A DNA stretch of 41,335 nt from the NCBI GenBank assembly GCA_937981995.1, contig CALJNC010000022.1:1-41335 (forward strand), written 5' to 3'. The number at the start of each line of letters is the position of its first letter. Position 1 is the stretch's first letter. Source of the DNA: an uncultured Chitinophagaceae bacterium. Its GTDB lineage: Bacteria > Bacteroidota > Bacteroidia > Chitinophagales > Chitinophagaceae. The notes under the pieces were generated by a model. The model saw only the letters and a program-made list of their open reading frames with translations, ran no database searches and had not been told where the DNA came from. The position numbers and the translations under genes were made by a program. Shown here one piece after another: positions 24,978 through 33,629 of the stretch.

Positions 24978-26093
24978 ATGAAAAGAATTGAAGTATTGCT
25001 ATTGTTATTTGTTGCTGTATTTGCTTCGTGTAAGCAAGGGGGTAAAAATATTGTTGTAGATATTAAAAATATACCTGCACAGGAAGTGGTATTGCAAGAA
25101 ATTGCAGGACCTAAGTTTAACCTAATAGATTCTTTGACGATTAAGAAAGATCAATTATTTGAATTAAGCGCGCCTTTAAGCGAGGAGAAAATGTATCGTT
25201 TAGCTTTTCAAAAAGGTAAAAACATTATGCTTTCTTTAAAAAAGGGAGATAAATTAAAAGTTGAAAGCGATTGGAATACATTGGAAGCTTATACAATATC
25301 AGGTTCTGAAACAAGCCAAGCGGTTAAAGAGCTGATAGACGCAAGGCGTCAAAATATGATTGATGCGCGTACCTATAAATTGATTATTGATAGTTTTGAA
25401 GCTCGTAAAGATCAAACACAGATTGCCAAAGCAACAAAAGATGCTCAAGCGAGTAAATTAAACTATACTACCTACCTTAAAAGTGTAGCAAGTGATAGCA
25501 AGAGTGCCGTGGCCGCCCTTTTGGCCGCTAATGTAATAGACCCTAAAATAGATGCCCCTTTTGTAAGTACGTTTTATAAAGAAATTCAAAATCGTTTTCC
25601 TAATAATGATTTGGTAAAGCTGTATGTTGATCGTTTTGTAGGCGCTAATAAATTGGAAGCGGCACCTGTAAATACATCAAAAGGAAACCCTGCGCCAGAC
25701 TTTAGCGCACAAACACCTGATGGTAAAACGGTTCAATTAGCTGATTATAAAGGTAAATATGTTTTGGTTGATTTTTGGGCATCGTGGTGTGGGCCTTGCA
25801 GAAGAGAGAACCCATCTGTAGTTGCTGCCTATGAACAATTTAAAGGTAAGAATTTTGATATCTTGGGTGTGAGTTTAGATACGGATAAAGAGAATTGGAA
25901 AAAAGCAATTGCAAAAGATGGCTTGACGTGGCAACAGATAAGTGAGCTAAAAGGTTGGAGCAGCAGTATTGCACAAAAATACCAAGTGAATAGTATACCT
26001 GCTAATTTTTTAATAGATCCAGATGGCTATATAATTGCAAGTGGATTGCGTGGGCAGGGTTTAATTAATAAACTAAAGGAAGTAATAAAGTAA
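24978..26093 (+). CDS. TlpA-like thiol-disulfide oxidoreductase lipoprotein
   Basis: 371-residue lipoprotein with lipobox VFASC (C18). Residues about 22-110 resemble the DUF4369 beta domain found in front of Bacteroidota TlpA proteins (IVVDIKNIPAQEVVLQE); a helical segment follows to about 225; the C-terminal 140 residues form a TlpA/ResA thioredoxin domain with ADYKGKYVLVDFWASWCGPC, i.e. the WCGPC active site, and the cis-Pro loop VNSIPANFLIDPDG. It probably reduces periplasmic disulfides, for example in cytochrome maturation. It follows the SCO gene by 6 bases and precedes pyrD by 3. Confidence 0.93.
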   Translation: MKRIEVLLLLFVAVFASCKQGGKNIVVDIKNIPAQEVVLQEIAGPKFNLIDSLTIKKDQLFELSAPLSEEKMYRLAFQKGKNIMLSLKKGDKLKVESDWNTLEAYTISGSETSQAVKELIDARRQNMIDARTYKLIIDSFEARKDQTQIAKATKDAQASKLNYTTYLKSVASDSKSAVAALLAANVIDPKIDAPFVSTFYKEIQNRFPNNDLVKLYVDRFVGANKLEAAPVNTSKGNPAPDFSAQTPDGKTVQLADYKGKYVLVDFWASWCGPCRRENPSVVAAYEQFKGKNFDILGVSLDTDKENWKKAIAKDGLTWQQISELKGWSSSIAQKYQVNSIPANFLIDPDGYIIASGLRGQGLINKLKEVIK

Positions 26094-26096
26094 AGC

Positions 26097-27125
26097 ATGT
26101 ATAATCTCGTAAAAAAAATATTGTTCCGTCAGGACCCGGAGGATGTTCATTATAAGGTAATGAAATGGCTCAAAACAGCTTACAACTCGGGAGTAGGAAA
26201 AACTTTTTTACGCACGAATTACTGTTTGAACGATGCAAGCTTGGAGCGCGAGGTTTTTGGATTGAAGTTTAAAAACCCAATAGGTCTTGCTGCAGGTTTT
26301 GATAAAGATGCTAAGTATGTAGATGAGTTAAGTTGTTTAGGCTTTGGTTTTATTGAAATAGGAACTGTAACCCCCAAACCACAAGATGGTAATGAGCGTC
26401 CGCGCTTGTTTCGTTTGCCGGGTGATGCCGCTATTGTAAATCGTATGGGTTTTAATAATGGTGGTGTTACAGATGCTGTAGAACGATTAAAGGAACGAAC
26501 GTCTGATGTAATTATAGGTGGAAATATCGGTAAGAATAAAGTCACACCAAATGATGAGGCGATCAATGACTATGATATTTGTTTTAAGGAGTTGCACCCT
26601 GTTGTAGATTATTTTGTAGTAAATGTAAGTAGCCCCAACACACCAAACTTACGGGAGCTACAGGAGAAAGAACCCCTTAAAAAATTATTGATGCATTTGC
26701 AAAATTTGAACTTAAGTTTTCCAACACCTAAGCCTATCCTACTCAAAATTGCACCCGATTTAAGCAATGAACAATTGGATGATGTGCTAGATATTTTAAA
26801 AGAAACAAAACTAGCAGGTATAGTAGCAACCAATACAACCATTGATAGAAACCTAATAAAAGCTAATGCTGAAGAAATAGCAGAGATTGGTCCAGGTGGA
26901 TTGAGTGGAAAGCCTTTGCGTAAGAGGAGTACTGAAGTGGTAAAATATATTGCCACTAAAACAAATGGCGAATTGCCTATAATAGCTGTAGGCGGAATTT
27001 TTACTGCTGCAGATGCGCAAGAAAAATTAGATGCCGGTGCTAGTTTGGTGCAAGTTTATACTGGCTTTATATATGAGGGGCCAAGTTTGGCAAAAAATAT
27101 ATGTAAGTCTCTTTTATCAAATTAA
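26097..27125 (+). CDS. pyrD: Quinone-dependent dihydroorotate dehydrogenase (class 2)
   Basis: FMN enzyme of pyrimidine synthesis that oxidises dihydroorotate to orotate with a quinone acceptor, bound to the inner membrane. 342 residues. The N-terminal helices ([24 protein letters not shown]) are the class 2 membrane-binding extension. Core motifs are [33 protein letters not shown], the catalytic-Ser stretch [29 protein letters not shown] and the FMN phosphate site [11 protein letters not shown]. It begins 3 bases after the TlpA-like gene, so it is part of a plus-strand unit running to terC. Confidence 0.97.
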   Translation: MYNLVKKILFRQDPEDVHYKVMKWLKTAYNSGVGKTFLRTNYCLNDASLEREVFGLKFKNPIGLAAGFDKDAKYVDELSCLGFGFIEIGTVTPKPQDGNERPRLFRLPGDAAIVNRMGFNNGGVTDAVERLKERTSDVIIGGNIGKNKVTPNDEAINDYDICFKELHPVVDYFVVNVSSPNTPNLRELQEKEPLKKLLMHLQNLNLSFPTPKPILLKIAPDLSNEQLDDVLDILKETKLAGIVATNTTIDRNLIKANAEEIAEIGPGGLSGKPLRKRSTEVVKYIATKTNGELPIIAVGGIFTAADAQEKLDAGASLVQVYTGFIYEGPSLAKNICKSLLSN

Positions 27126-27142
27126 ATTAATAAATTCGTGGA

Positions 27143-27925
27143 ATGCAAGAGATACTCGCTAACCCAGGTGCTGCACTTATAAGTTTACTTACGCTTACCA
27201 TACTTGAAGTAGTTTTAGGTGTAGACAATGTAATTTTTGTTTCTATCATAATGGGTAGAATGAAAAAAGAAGATCAGAAAAAAGCTCGTAGGCTTTGGAT
27301 GATTTTTGGTATTACCATGCGTGTACTTTTATTATTGGGTCTTACTTGGCTTATTTCTTTTAAAGATTATGAGTTGTTTAGTATCCTAGGCAAAGGATTT
27401 ACACCGAATGCAGTAATTATGCTAGGTGGTGGTATATTCCTTCTGGTAAAAACAGTAGGAGAAATTCATAAAAAATTAGAAGGGGAAGAGCATGGAGCAA
27501 ATGCTTCTTTGGCTGGTTCTTTTGCCAAACTAATGGTGCAGATAGTTTTGGTTGATATGGTGTTTTCTTTTGATAGTATTATTACTGCTGTAGGTATCGC
27601 TGATCATGTTGAGATTATGATTACGGCAGTTATCATTGCAATGATTGTTATGTTCACTTTTGCCAAGAGCATTGCCACCTTTATTGAAAAACATCCTACT
27701 ATTAAAATGTTAGCCTTAAGCTTTTTAGTAATGATTGGTCTTGTATTAATAATTGAAGGTTGGGATGCCGAGCGAGCACATGAAATGCATCTTAAGAATT
27801 ATGTATACTTTGGAATGGCTTTTTCTTTTGCAGTTGAGTTACTCAATATGCGTTTTAGAAAAAAAGCAAAAAAAGTAGTTGAGCTTAGGGAGCCTCATGT
27901 AGAAGATCTTGAGGAGCTTGAATAA
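27143..27925 (+). CDS. TerC family integral membrane protein
   Basis: 260-residue polytopic protein of the TerC/Alx family, whose members are implicated in manganese export and tellurite response. About seven transmembrane segments are visible. The family acidic motifs inside helices are present: EVVLGVDNVIF near residue 22 and DMVFSFDSIITAVG near residue 138. Other segments are PNAVIMLGGGIFLLVKTVGE and LLNMRFRKK at the C-terminus. A TAAATTCG box (one mismatch to the -7 consensus) lies 4 bases before the ATG. The last 41 bases overlap the convergent glycosyltransferase gene. The transported ion cannot be told from sequence alone. Confidence 0.92.
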   Translation: MQEILANPGAALISLLTLTILEVVLGVDNVIFVSIIMGRMKKEDQKKARRLWMIFGITMRVLLLLGLTWLISFKDYELFSILGKGFTPNAVIMLGGGIFLLVKTVGEIHKKLEGEEHGANASLAGSFAKLMVQIVLVDMVFSFDSIITAVGIADHVEIMITAVIIAMIVMFTFAKSIATFIEKHPTIKMLALSFLVMIGLVLIIEGWDAERAHEMHLKNYVYFGMAFSFAVELLNMRFRKKAKKVVELREPHVEDLEELE

Positions 27926-29621
27926 GCTTGAACTCATTTGACTCATCCTTGTATTGATATAATACTTTATTCTCCAAAGTATCTGACGTAATTACGGGTC
28001 CAACTGTAATATAAACCTTGCCTTTATATTGATCAATGCTTTTATAACGTGCACTTTTTGTATTGCTAGTATAATATTTTATGTCCTTACCATTTAGCTT
28101 ATGATGATAAAGAATACTAGGTGCATAGTAGGAATAGTTTCCTTCTAAGTCATAATAGGAATTAATTTTATTTTCTTGTAAAACTTGTGCCATTTCATAG
28201 GCTCCTTTATCAGGACGGCCGCTCCAATCAAAAAAAGTATGGTGCGTAGATTTATAATTCCAAACAAGGGCGAGAAGTAATGTAACGATAGATAACACAA
28301 GAGTATTTGAAAATTTTAGTAGAAGTTCCAAGCAAAGTACAACCGTAAGTAGATAAGCTAAGATTTGAAATCCAATAGCACGTGCTGGCAAATGCACGCC
28401 CACCGGAGCAAGTAAATAAGGAGTTAGTAATAAGAGAAGACTAAGCCAAATTATTGTTTTTCTACGTTTAAAAAAGAGGAGGAGTATATTAATTGCAATA
28501 AAAAGGTACGCTCCAAAATTAAATCCAATCTGATCTTTTGAGATTTTTAAATCTTCGCTGCCACCTAGTAACCAATTGGCACTATGGCTTGTATAATTTG
28601 AAGTAAGTCCTAGCTCAAAACCCGAACCTAAGAACATAGGTAAATACAAAATTCCAGTGAATAAACTTAGCCAAAGCGAAGTGTATCCTATTTTTCTAAA
28701 GCTTTGCTTATCCTTATTGTATAAGGATTGTATACCGGCAATTGTAAATAACAGAGCCAAATAAATTGGAAAGCTAATCATTGAATAACAACCCAAAGCA
28801 CCTAGTAAGGCTACTATAAGAACATCTACTTTTTTCCAAGTATTTATTTTTTTAGTGAGAAAGAAAAAGAGCAGTAAAAGTGCAAAGGTCAAAGCAAGCA
28901 TAATACCCCGAGCAAATAAGAAGTAAAATACAACAGTAGGTAACACAGAAAATATGGCAATACCGGCAAGTGCTATTTTTTCATTTTTAAAAACTCGTTT
29001 GAGTAAATAAAAAACAAGAATTATATTTAAAAGGCCCAATATAATGTTGGGTAATCGCATTGCAAAAGTAGAATCAGGTAATACACTTAAAGTAAGGTAA
29101 GTAAGTAAATTATGAAGCGGGTAGTTATTGTAAGCAAATACTGAAGTAAAAATATTGTTGCTCAAAAAGTAGTTGTAATTCCAGCACTCATCATACTGCG
29201 GGTAAAAATGGAGTGCATTATAAATAGAGCGCACACAAACCAGTAGGAGTATGATGCCGAAGATTGCTTGTATTTTTGCATCGCTCTGCGTTATACATTG
29301 GATTAATCCCTTAACGTATCGCTTTATGGTTCTTACTAATGCTTGCATGCCGCGAGTAATCATTTTTCTTTTTACTATAAAAAAACCTAACACGGCTAAG
29401 CCTGCTGGTATAATGGAATAGCCCATTCTTTGTAAACCAATAAATTTTTCATTGGTAAAAAAACGATTTTCGAGTACGGAACGTAAGTCTGGGCGGTGTA
29501 GTTGGTTTATAGCAAAATCAATAAGCTCATTGTAGCTCATAGTCATAAACCAAATCACAGCTAACACGCAACTTAGTAAAAAGAGTACTAGCATCAACCA
29601 TATGCCCTTAGCTAATTTCAT
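27885..29621 (-). CDS. Polytopic glycosyltransferase-like membrane protein (GT39/ArnT-like)
   Basis: 578-residue integral membrane protein with a dozen or so predicted transmembrane segments and a soluble C-terminal part. After the first helices the loop YPQYDECWNYNYFLSN carries the acidic DE pair typical of GT-C fold transferases such as ArnT and PMT/GT39 enzymes, which use polyprenyl-phosphate sugars and face the periplasm. Further family-like pieces are RLPNIILGLLNIILVFYLLKR and FARGIMLALTFALLLLFF. The sugar and acceptor are unknown. Its 5' end overlaps the aminotransferase gene by 14 bases (coupled) and its 3' end overlaps terC by 41 bases on the opposite strand. Confidence 0.78.
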   Translation of the reverse strand: MKLAKGIWLMLVLFLLSCVLAVIWFMTMSYNELIDFAINQLHRPDLRSVLENRFFTNEKFIGLQRMGYSIIPAGLAVLGFFIVKRKMITRGMQALVRTIKRYVKGLIQCITQSDAKIQAIFGIILLLVCVRSIYNALHFYPQYDECWNYNYFLSNNIFTSVFAYNNYPLHNLLTYLTLSVLPDSTFAMRLPNIILGLLNIILVFYLLKRVFKNEKIALAGIAIFSVLPTVVFYFLFARGIMLALTFALLLLFFFLTKKINTWKKVDVLIVALLGALGCYSMISFPIYLALLFTIAGIQSLYNKDKQSFRKIGYTSLWLSLFTGILYLPMFLGSGFELGLTSNYTSHSANWLLGGSEDLKISKDQIGFNFGAYLFIAINILLLFFKRRKTIIWLSLLLLLTPYLLAPVGVHLPARAIGFQILAYLLTVVLCLELLLKFSNTLVLSIVTLLLALVWNYKSTHHTFFDWSGRPDKGAYEMAQVLQENKINSYYDLEGNYSYYAPSILYHHKLNGKDIKYYTSNTKSARYKSIDQYKGKVYITVGPVITSDTLENKVLYQYKDESNEFKLIQAPQDLLHEAP

Positions 29622-30810
29622 TTAATACTTCTTCTATGGATTGTAGTATAATATTACAAGATGCCAGAATTTCGTCTTCGCTTATTATAAGAGGTGGAGC
29701 AATACGTAAGGCATTATCAGCAAACAAAAACCAATCAGTAAAGGCGCCATTTATAATACATTGATCAATTATTTTTTTATTAGTTGGGTAATCTTCAAAG
29801 TGAACTGCTATTAATAAACCATAAGCGGCCACTTTTTTTATAGCAGGGTGCACTAGTTGTTTTTTAAACAGCTCACACTTTTCGGTTACAAAGTTTTTAT
29901 TCTCGGCAAACAGTTCTTGAATAATTGCTAAGCTTTCCATACCTGCAGCACAGCATACTGGGTGGCCTCCAAAGGTTGTAATATGACCCAAAACAGGATT
30001 GGTGCTAAACACATCCATAATAGATTTATCAGCTACAAAAGCTCCTATAGGCATTCCGCCACCTAATGCTTTTCCAAGCAAAACTATATCGGGAGTAACG
30101 CCCAGTTTATACATTGCAAAAAGCTCGCCGCACCTTCCAAAGCCTGTTTGTATCTCATCAAATATGAGTAGCGTACCTGTTTCATTACATTTTTTTCTGA
30201 GGTTTTGAAACCAAACTGTGGGTGCTTCATTAATTCCTGCTTCGCTTTGCATTGGTTCTAAAATAATGCATGCCGTTTTATTATCAATGGCATCTATAGC
30301 TTCTTGACTACCATAGTCAAATTGATGTACATCGGGTAGAAGAGGACGATAAGCTTGCTGCCAGTATTCGCTGCCCATTACACTTAATGCACCTTGCGTA
30401 CTACCGTGGTATGAATTTTTAAATGAAATAATTTTACTTCGCCCGGTATAACGCTTGGCTAATTTCATTGCACCTTCTGTTGCTTCGCTTCCACTATTGG
30501 TAAAATAAATTGAGTTTAAATTCTCAGGTAACACATCGCTTATTGCTTTGGCATAATTTACCTGTGGCGAAAGAACAGACTCGCCATAAACCATGACGTG
30601 CATATAATCATCTACTTGCTTTTTTACAGCTTCTTTTATTCTTGCATTTCCATGCCCTAAGTTACAAACGCTTATGCCACCTATGAGGTCAATATGTTTT
30701 TTGCCATGGGCATCATATAAGTAACAACCCTCTGCTTTTGCCACCTCAAATGCTAGTGGAGTTTCTGAGGTTTGTCCTACATGTTTAAGAAATAATTCGC
30801 GTTGCGTCAT
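29608..30810 (-). CDS. Class III PLP aminotransferase (acetylornithine aminotransferase-like)
   Basis: 400-residue omega-aminotransferase. Motifs: LIGGISVCNLGHGNARI, FTNSGSEATEGAMKLAKRYTG (PLP phosphate), FKNSYHGSTQGALS, the IFDEIQTGFGR segment with the PLP-pairing Asp, and the Schiff-base lysine in LLGKALGGGMPIGAF, then HITTFGGHP. Members act on acetylornithine, ornithine, GABA or similar amines; no argD neighbours of arginine synthesis are nearby, so substrate is open. It overlaps the GT-C-like gene by 14 bases. The short gene with a sigma-54 promoter lies divergently upstream. Confidence 0.9.
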   Translation of the reverse strand: MTQRELFLKHVGQTSETPLAFEVAKAEGCYLYDAHGKKHIDLIGGISVCNLGHGNARIKEAVKKQVDDYMHVMVYGESVLSPQVNYAKAISDVLPENLNSIYFTNSGSEATEGAMKLAKRYTGRSKIISFKNSYHGSTQGALSVMGSEYWQQAYRPLLPDVHQFDYGSQEAIDAIDNKTACIILEPMQSEAGINEAPTVWFQNLRKKCNETGTLLIFDEIQTGFGRCGELFAMYKLGVTPDIVLLGKALGGGMPIGAFVADKSIMDVFSTNPVLGHITTFGGHPVCCAAGMESLAIIQELFAENKNFVTEKCELFKKQLVHPAIKKVAAYGLLIAVHFEDYPTNKKIIDQCIINGAFTDWFLFADNALRIAPPLIISEDEILASCNIILQSIEEVLNEIS

Positions 30811-30981
30811 GAATATTATTAATTAAAGTCAAAGCTAAGTTGATATCAATTGACCTACAAAAAAAGGTGGCTTAGGGGCTTTTTATATATTTATTATTAC
30901 ATATGTAGTATGTTTATTATGAATGCAATGTATTTAATTTATTCTTATAACTTAGTGATAGTGAAGGTTCTATAAAAAAAC

Positions 30982-30997
30982 TTGGCATGGCAATTGC
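30982..30997 (+). promoter_or_regulatory. Sigma-54 (RpoN) promoter
   Basis: TTGGCATG-GCAA-TTGC fits the RpoN consensus TTGGCACG-N4-TTGC with a single T for C change; the GG and GC dinucleotides are the required 12 bases apart. Predicted start is near 31009, about 20 bases before the ATG of the 76-residue gene. A 10-bp palindrome TTGATATCAA at 30840-30849, about 165 bases upstream, is a possible enhancer-binding site. Confidence 0.65.
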
Positions 30998-31028
30998 CTT
31001 AATATTAATGAACCTACTACTGATTTAA

Positions 31029-31259
31029 ATGAAAAATTCAAAAACAAGATTAAAAAAAGCAATTAAAAAAACTACTACTTTTATCTTAAACCTTGAGGTA
31101 AACTCTTCAGAGAGAATACCTGAATGGTTTGAGCAAATGGCATTGTCATCAGCCCATGATGGATTGGACAACTCGATGTATGAATCTTTATTAAGTAAAT
31201 TAAGATCCTATATAGACATTGAGTATGGTGCCTCTGTATCCAAGCATTTACTTAGTTAG
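31029..31259 (+). CDS. Small hypothetical protein under a sigma-54 promoter
   Basis: 76-residue protein that matches no family I know. The first 18 residues are very basic (MKNSKTRLKKAIKKTTTF), the rest is mildly acidic and probably helical (PEWFEQMALSSA, YESLLSKLRSYIDIEYG). No signal peptide, no cysteine and no membrane helix. That it is a real gene is supported by context: a good RpoN promoter 20 bases of leader upstream and an intrinsic terminator starting 55 bases downstream, which together define a single-gene unit. Its neighbours are the divergent aminotransferase and a gamma-carbonic anhydrase gene with its own promoter. Confidence 0.65.
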   Translation: MKNSKTRLKKAIKKTTTFILNLEVNSSERIPEWFEQMALSSAHDGLDNSMYESLLSKLRSYIDIEYGASVSKHLLS

Positions 31260-31313
31260 TTTTATCTATTACCCTATTTATGATCTCATGGTAATCTACA
31301 TACTATTTGAGTG

Positions 31314-31350
31314 AAAAAGTATCCTTGTAAAAACTGGGGTGCTTTTTTTT
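31314..31350 (+). terminator. Intrinsic terminator after the small gene
   Basis: AAAAGTATCC (31315-31324) pairs with GGGTGCTTTT (31337-31346), with two G:T pairs and a loop of about 12, and runs into eight T (31343-31350). It ends the transcript of the 76-residue gene. Confidence 0.7.
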
Positions 31351-31377
31351 GTTCCTTTTTCACAATTAAATATTCTA

Positions 31378-31385
31378 TAACTTTG
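31378..31385 (+). promoter_or_regulatory. Bacteroidota -7 element of the carbonic anhydrase-like gene
   Basis: TAACTTTG is an exact match to TAnnTTTG and lies 17 bases before the ATG at 31403, just past the terminator of the preceding gene. A convincing -33 TTTG at the right distance is not seen. Confidence 0.5.
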
Positions 31386-31402
31386 GTTAGTAAATAAATA
31401 CT

Positions 31403-31915
31403 ATGGCTACAATACTTCCTGTAAATGGCGTTTCGCCTACGCTACCCAAATCTTGTTTTATAGCACCCAATGCTACTATAGTTGGCGATGTAATTGCAGG
31501 CGAAGATTGCAGTATTTGGTTTAACGCAGTAGTGCGCGGTGACGTGAATAGTATAAGAATGGGCAACAAGGTAAATATTCAAGACGGTGCGGTAGTACAT
31601 TGTACTTATGAAAAAACTAAAACTACATTAGGCAATAATGTATCCGTTGGGCATAATGCAATCGTGCATGGTTGTACCATACACGATGATGTATTGATAG
31701 GTATGGGAGCAATAGTAATGGATATGGTTGTTGTTCATTCCAATACAATAATCGCAGCAGGTGCGGTGGTATTGGAAGGTACCAATTGCCAAGCCAATAG
31801 TGTTTACGCCGGAGTGCCAGCTAAAAAAGTAAAAGAGATTTCTCAAGATTTAGCAGAGGGAGAAATAAACCGAATTGCAGAAAACTATAAGAAGTATAGT
31901 TCGTGGTTTAAATAG
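31403..31915 (+). CDS. Gamma-carbonic anhydrase family protein (left-handed beta-helix)
   Basis: 170-residue hexapeptide-repeat protein of the YrdA/PaaY/CaiE group, forming a trimeric left-handed beta-helix that binds metal between subunits. Features: FIAPNATIVGDVIAGEDCSI, WFNAVVRGDVNSIRMGNKVN, the metal-site histidines in VVHCTYE (first His) and VGHNAIVHGC (two His), then IGMGAIVMDMVVV and YAGVPAKKVKE. A C-terminal helix follows. Many relatives lack measured carbonic anhydrase activity, so the enzyme role is tentative. Its stop codon is one base from the end of the convergent membrane-protein gene. Confidence 0.92.
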   Translation: MATILPVNGVSPTLPKSCFIAPNATIVGDVIAGEDCSIWFNAVVRGDVNSIRMGNKVNIQDGAVVHCTYEKTKTTLGNNVSVGHNAIVHGCTIHDDVLIGMGAIVMDMVVVHSNTIIAAGAVVLEGTNCQANSVYAGVPAKKVKEISQDLAEGEINRIAENYKKYSSWFK

Positions 31916-31916
31916 T

Positions 31917-33626
31917 CTACTGTACAGTATATATGGAATGCGCTCCCGTATGGATTGAATCAGAGATAGATTCAACAAAATAATTTTTTATAAAATGGTG
32001 GAAATTTTTGCTAGTATCATGAACTAGTAAGTAATTCACTTTATAATTTTTTATAAACTGATTCATGTCGCTTTTAGTAAGTAGTGTGCTATCATTTTTA
32101 TTTTCAGATAGCGCCAAAATTTTTTTAAAAACTTTATTTGTTAGAAATTTATTTCTAAGCTCAGGAGTAAAACGTGCTACATACCCACCTATTAATTTGT
32201 GTTTATGAATACTTTGTAAATACTGGTGCTTATTATCAAACGAGCCATTAGCAATCATCCCATCGTTAATGCCTGTAGGTAAAGGGAGTAAATGTCCTTT
32301 AGGCTTTTTCTTTAATTCAATTGCCCATGATGGGATATCATTTTTCTGTGCTTTTTCTATATCATTTTGCTGGTACTCAATAAACAATATGAAGATGACT
32401 AAAAACGGAATAAGTTGTGTTACCTGATTTCTATTGACTAAAAAATTCTGCCAAACAGAAAATACATATATCGATAAAAACAAAGCAAATAAAACAATGA
32501 AGCGCTCAGGTATACGTAAATTATTTAAAGTAGGTATGAAGTGATAGAATGCAGTAGGGAAATTTCCTATTCTAAATTGAAGGAAATAAATTTCAGGACT
32601 GCTAAGCATGAAAAAAAACAGCGCCATAAAGCCAAGTATTCCTGGTAAGACAAGTTTGTTCTTTTTGAATAAGTATAAAACAGGCACCGAAGCAGTAAGT
32701 AAGAGTAATAGGTAGCCCATAAAACAATCGTTATGCTTGAGCTTAAATAGGTGATAGAATTTATAAAATGAAGGTGTGTTATTATGATAAAATTTATTGT
32801 TCCAATTTGGGGTTAAAAATTTCATTAGATCATCTCGCCACCATAGTCCACCTTGGTCATCTATTCCAAGTTTTTGCAAATGAGGAATTACTAGGCTAGC
32901 AAGGACGGATGAAATAAATAGAAAATAAAACTGGTGCTTTTTTTTAGGCAGTATTTTATTTAAGTAATAATACAAGAAATACGCCACACAGAACAAGAAC
33001 AAAAAACTAGCGTAGATATAAGACGATAATAAGCACAATATCCCTAAAATGCCTAGCGGTATTATTTTCTGCCATGTAACACCTGACCATATTTTATTGC
33101 TTGTATCAATGGGAAAAACCTTAAAAAAATACAAGATAAAAAATGGGATAAAAGCGGTTTGCTGCAAGTTATAGTGCCCATTGTAATGCGCAAATTTGTA
33201 TGGGATAAAAGCAAACACAAATCCAACTATAAAAGCCCACTTCCAATTTAATTTAAAAAAGCGAGAAAGTAAATAAGCACCTAAACCCGAAAAAATATAG
33301 TGCAGCCAAATTACTAAATTGATACCTAGGAAAGTATTTCCTACTAAGTAGCTTATCGCGTTTAATAAATGCGAGTAGGTATGATGGTATAAACTAGTAC
33401 CATAGGGAGCAAAAAGCAAGTCGGTAGAAAAATAGTTTTGCCTACCATGTATCCATTCCTCAAAGTGATGCGTGTTCCATAAAAAAGCAGAAATGTCACC
33501 GTTTAAAGTGCCGGGTAGTTCTGAAGAAAATAGCCAAGGGTAACTTTTGGTATAAAAAAAATAAACGAGGCTATATACTATAAGTAGTAGTGCAATTTCT
33601 AGCCATCTGTTTATAGGTTTCATCAT
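31917..33626 (-). CDS. Polytopic membrane protein, GT-C glycosyltransferase-like
   Basis: 569-residue protein with around a dozen hydrophobic helices in residues 1-420 and a soluble C-terminal end of about 150 residues. The first loop contains ELPGTLNGDISAFLWNTHHF, with an acidic residue placed as in GT-C fold sugar transferases, then YGTSLYHHTYSHLL and RIPERFIVLFALFLSIYVF. Similar proteins in Bacteroidota are annotated only as hypothetical membrane or YfhO-like proteins. The C-terminal region has LLPLPTGINDGMIANGSFDN and a final YFVESISDSIHTGAHSIY. It ends 1 base from the carbonic anhydrase-like gene and begins 3 bases after rsgA on the same strand, so it is probably co-transcribed with rsgA. 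Confidence 0.7.
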   Translation of the reverse strand: MMKPINRWLEIALLLIVYSLVYFFYTKSYPWLFSSELPGTLNGDISAFLWNTHHFEEWIHGRQNYFSTDLLFAPYGTSLYHHTYSHLLNAISYLVGNTFLGINLVIWLHYIFSGLGAYLLSRFFKLNWKWAFIVGFVFAFIPYKFAHYNGHYNLQQTAFIPFFILYFFKVFPIDTSNKIWSGVTWQKIIPLGILGILCLLSSYIYASFLFLFCVAYFLYYYLNKILPKKKHQFYFLFISSVLASLVIPHLQKLGIDDQGGLWWRDDLMKFLTPNWNNKFYHNNTPSFYKFYHLFKLKHNDCFMGYLLLLLTASVPVLYLFKKNKLVLPGILGFMALFFFMLSSPEIYFLQFRIGNFPTAFYHFIPTLNNLRIPERFIVLFALFLSIYVFSVWQNFLVNRNQVTQLIPFLVIFILFIEYQQNDIEKAQKNDIPSWAIELKKKPKGHLLPLPTGINDGMIANGSFDNKHQYLQSIHKHKLIGGYVARFTPELRNKFLTNKVFKKILALSENKNDSTLLTKSDMNQFIKNYKVNYLLVHDTSKNFHHFIKNYFVESISDSIHTGAHSIYTVQ

Positions 33627-33629
33627 GGA

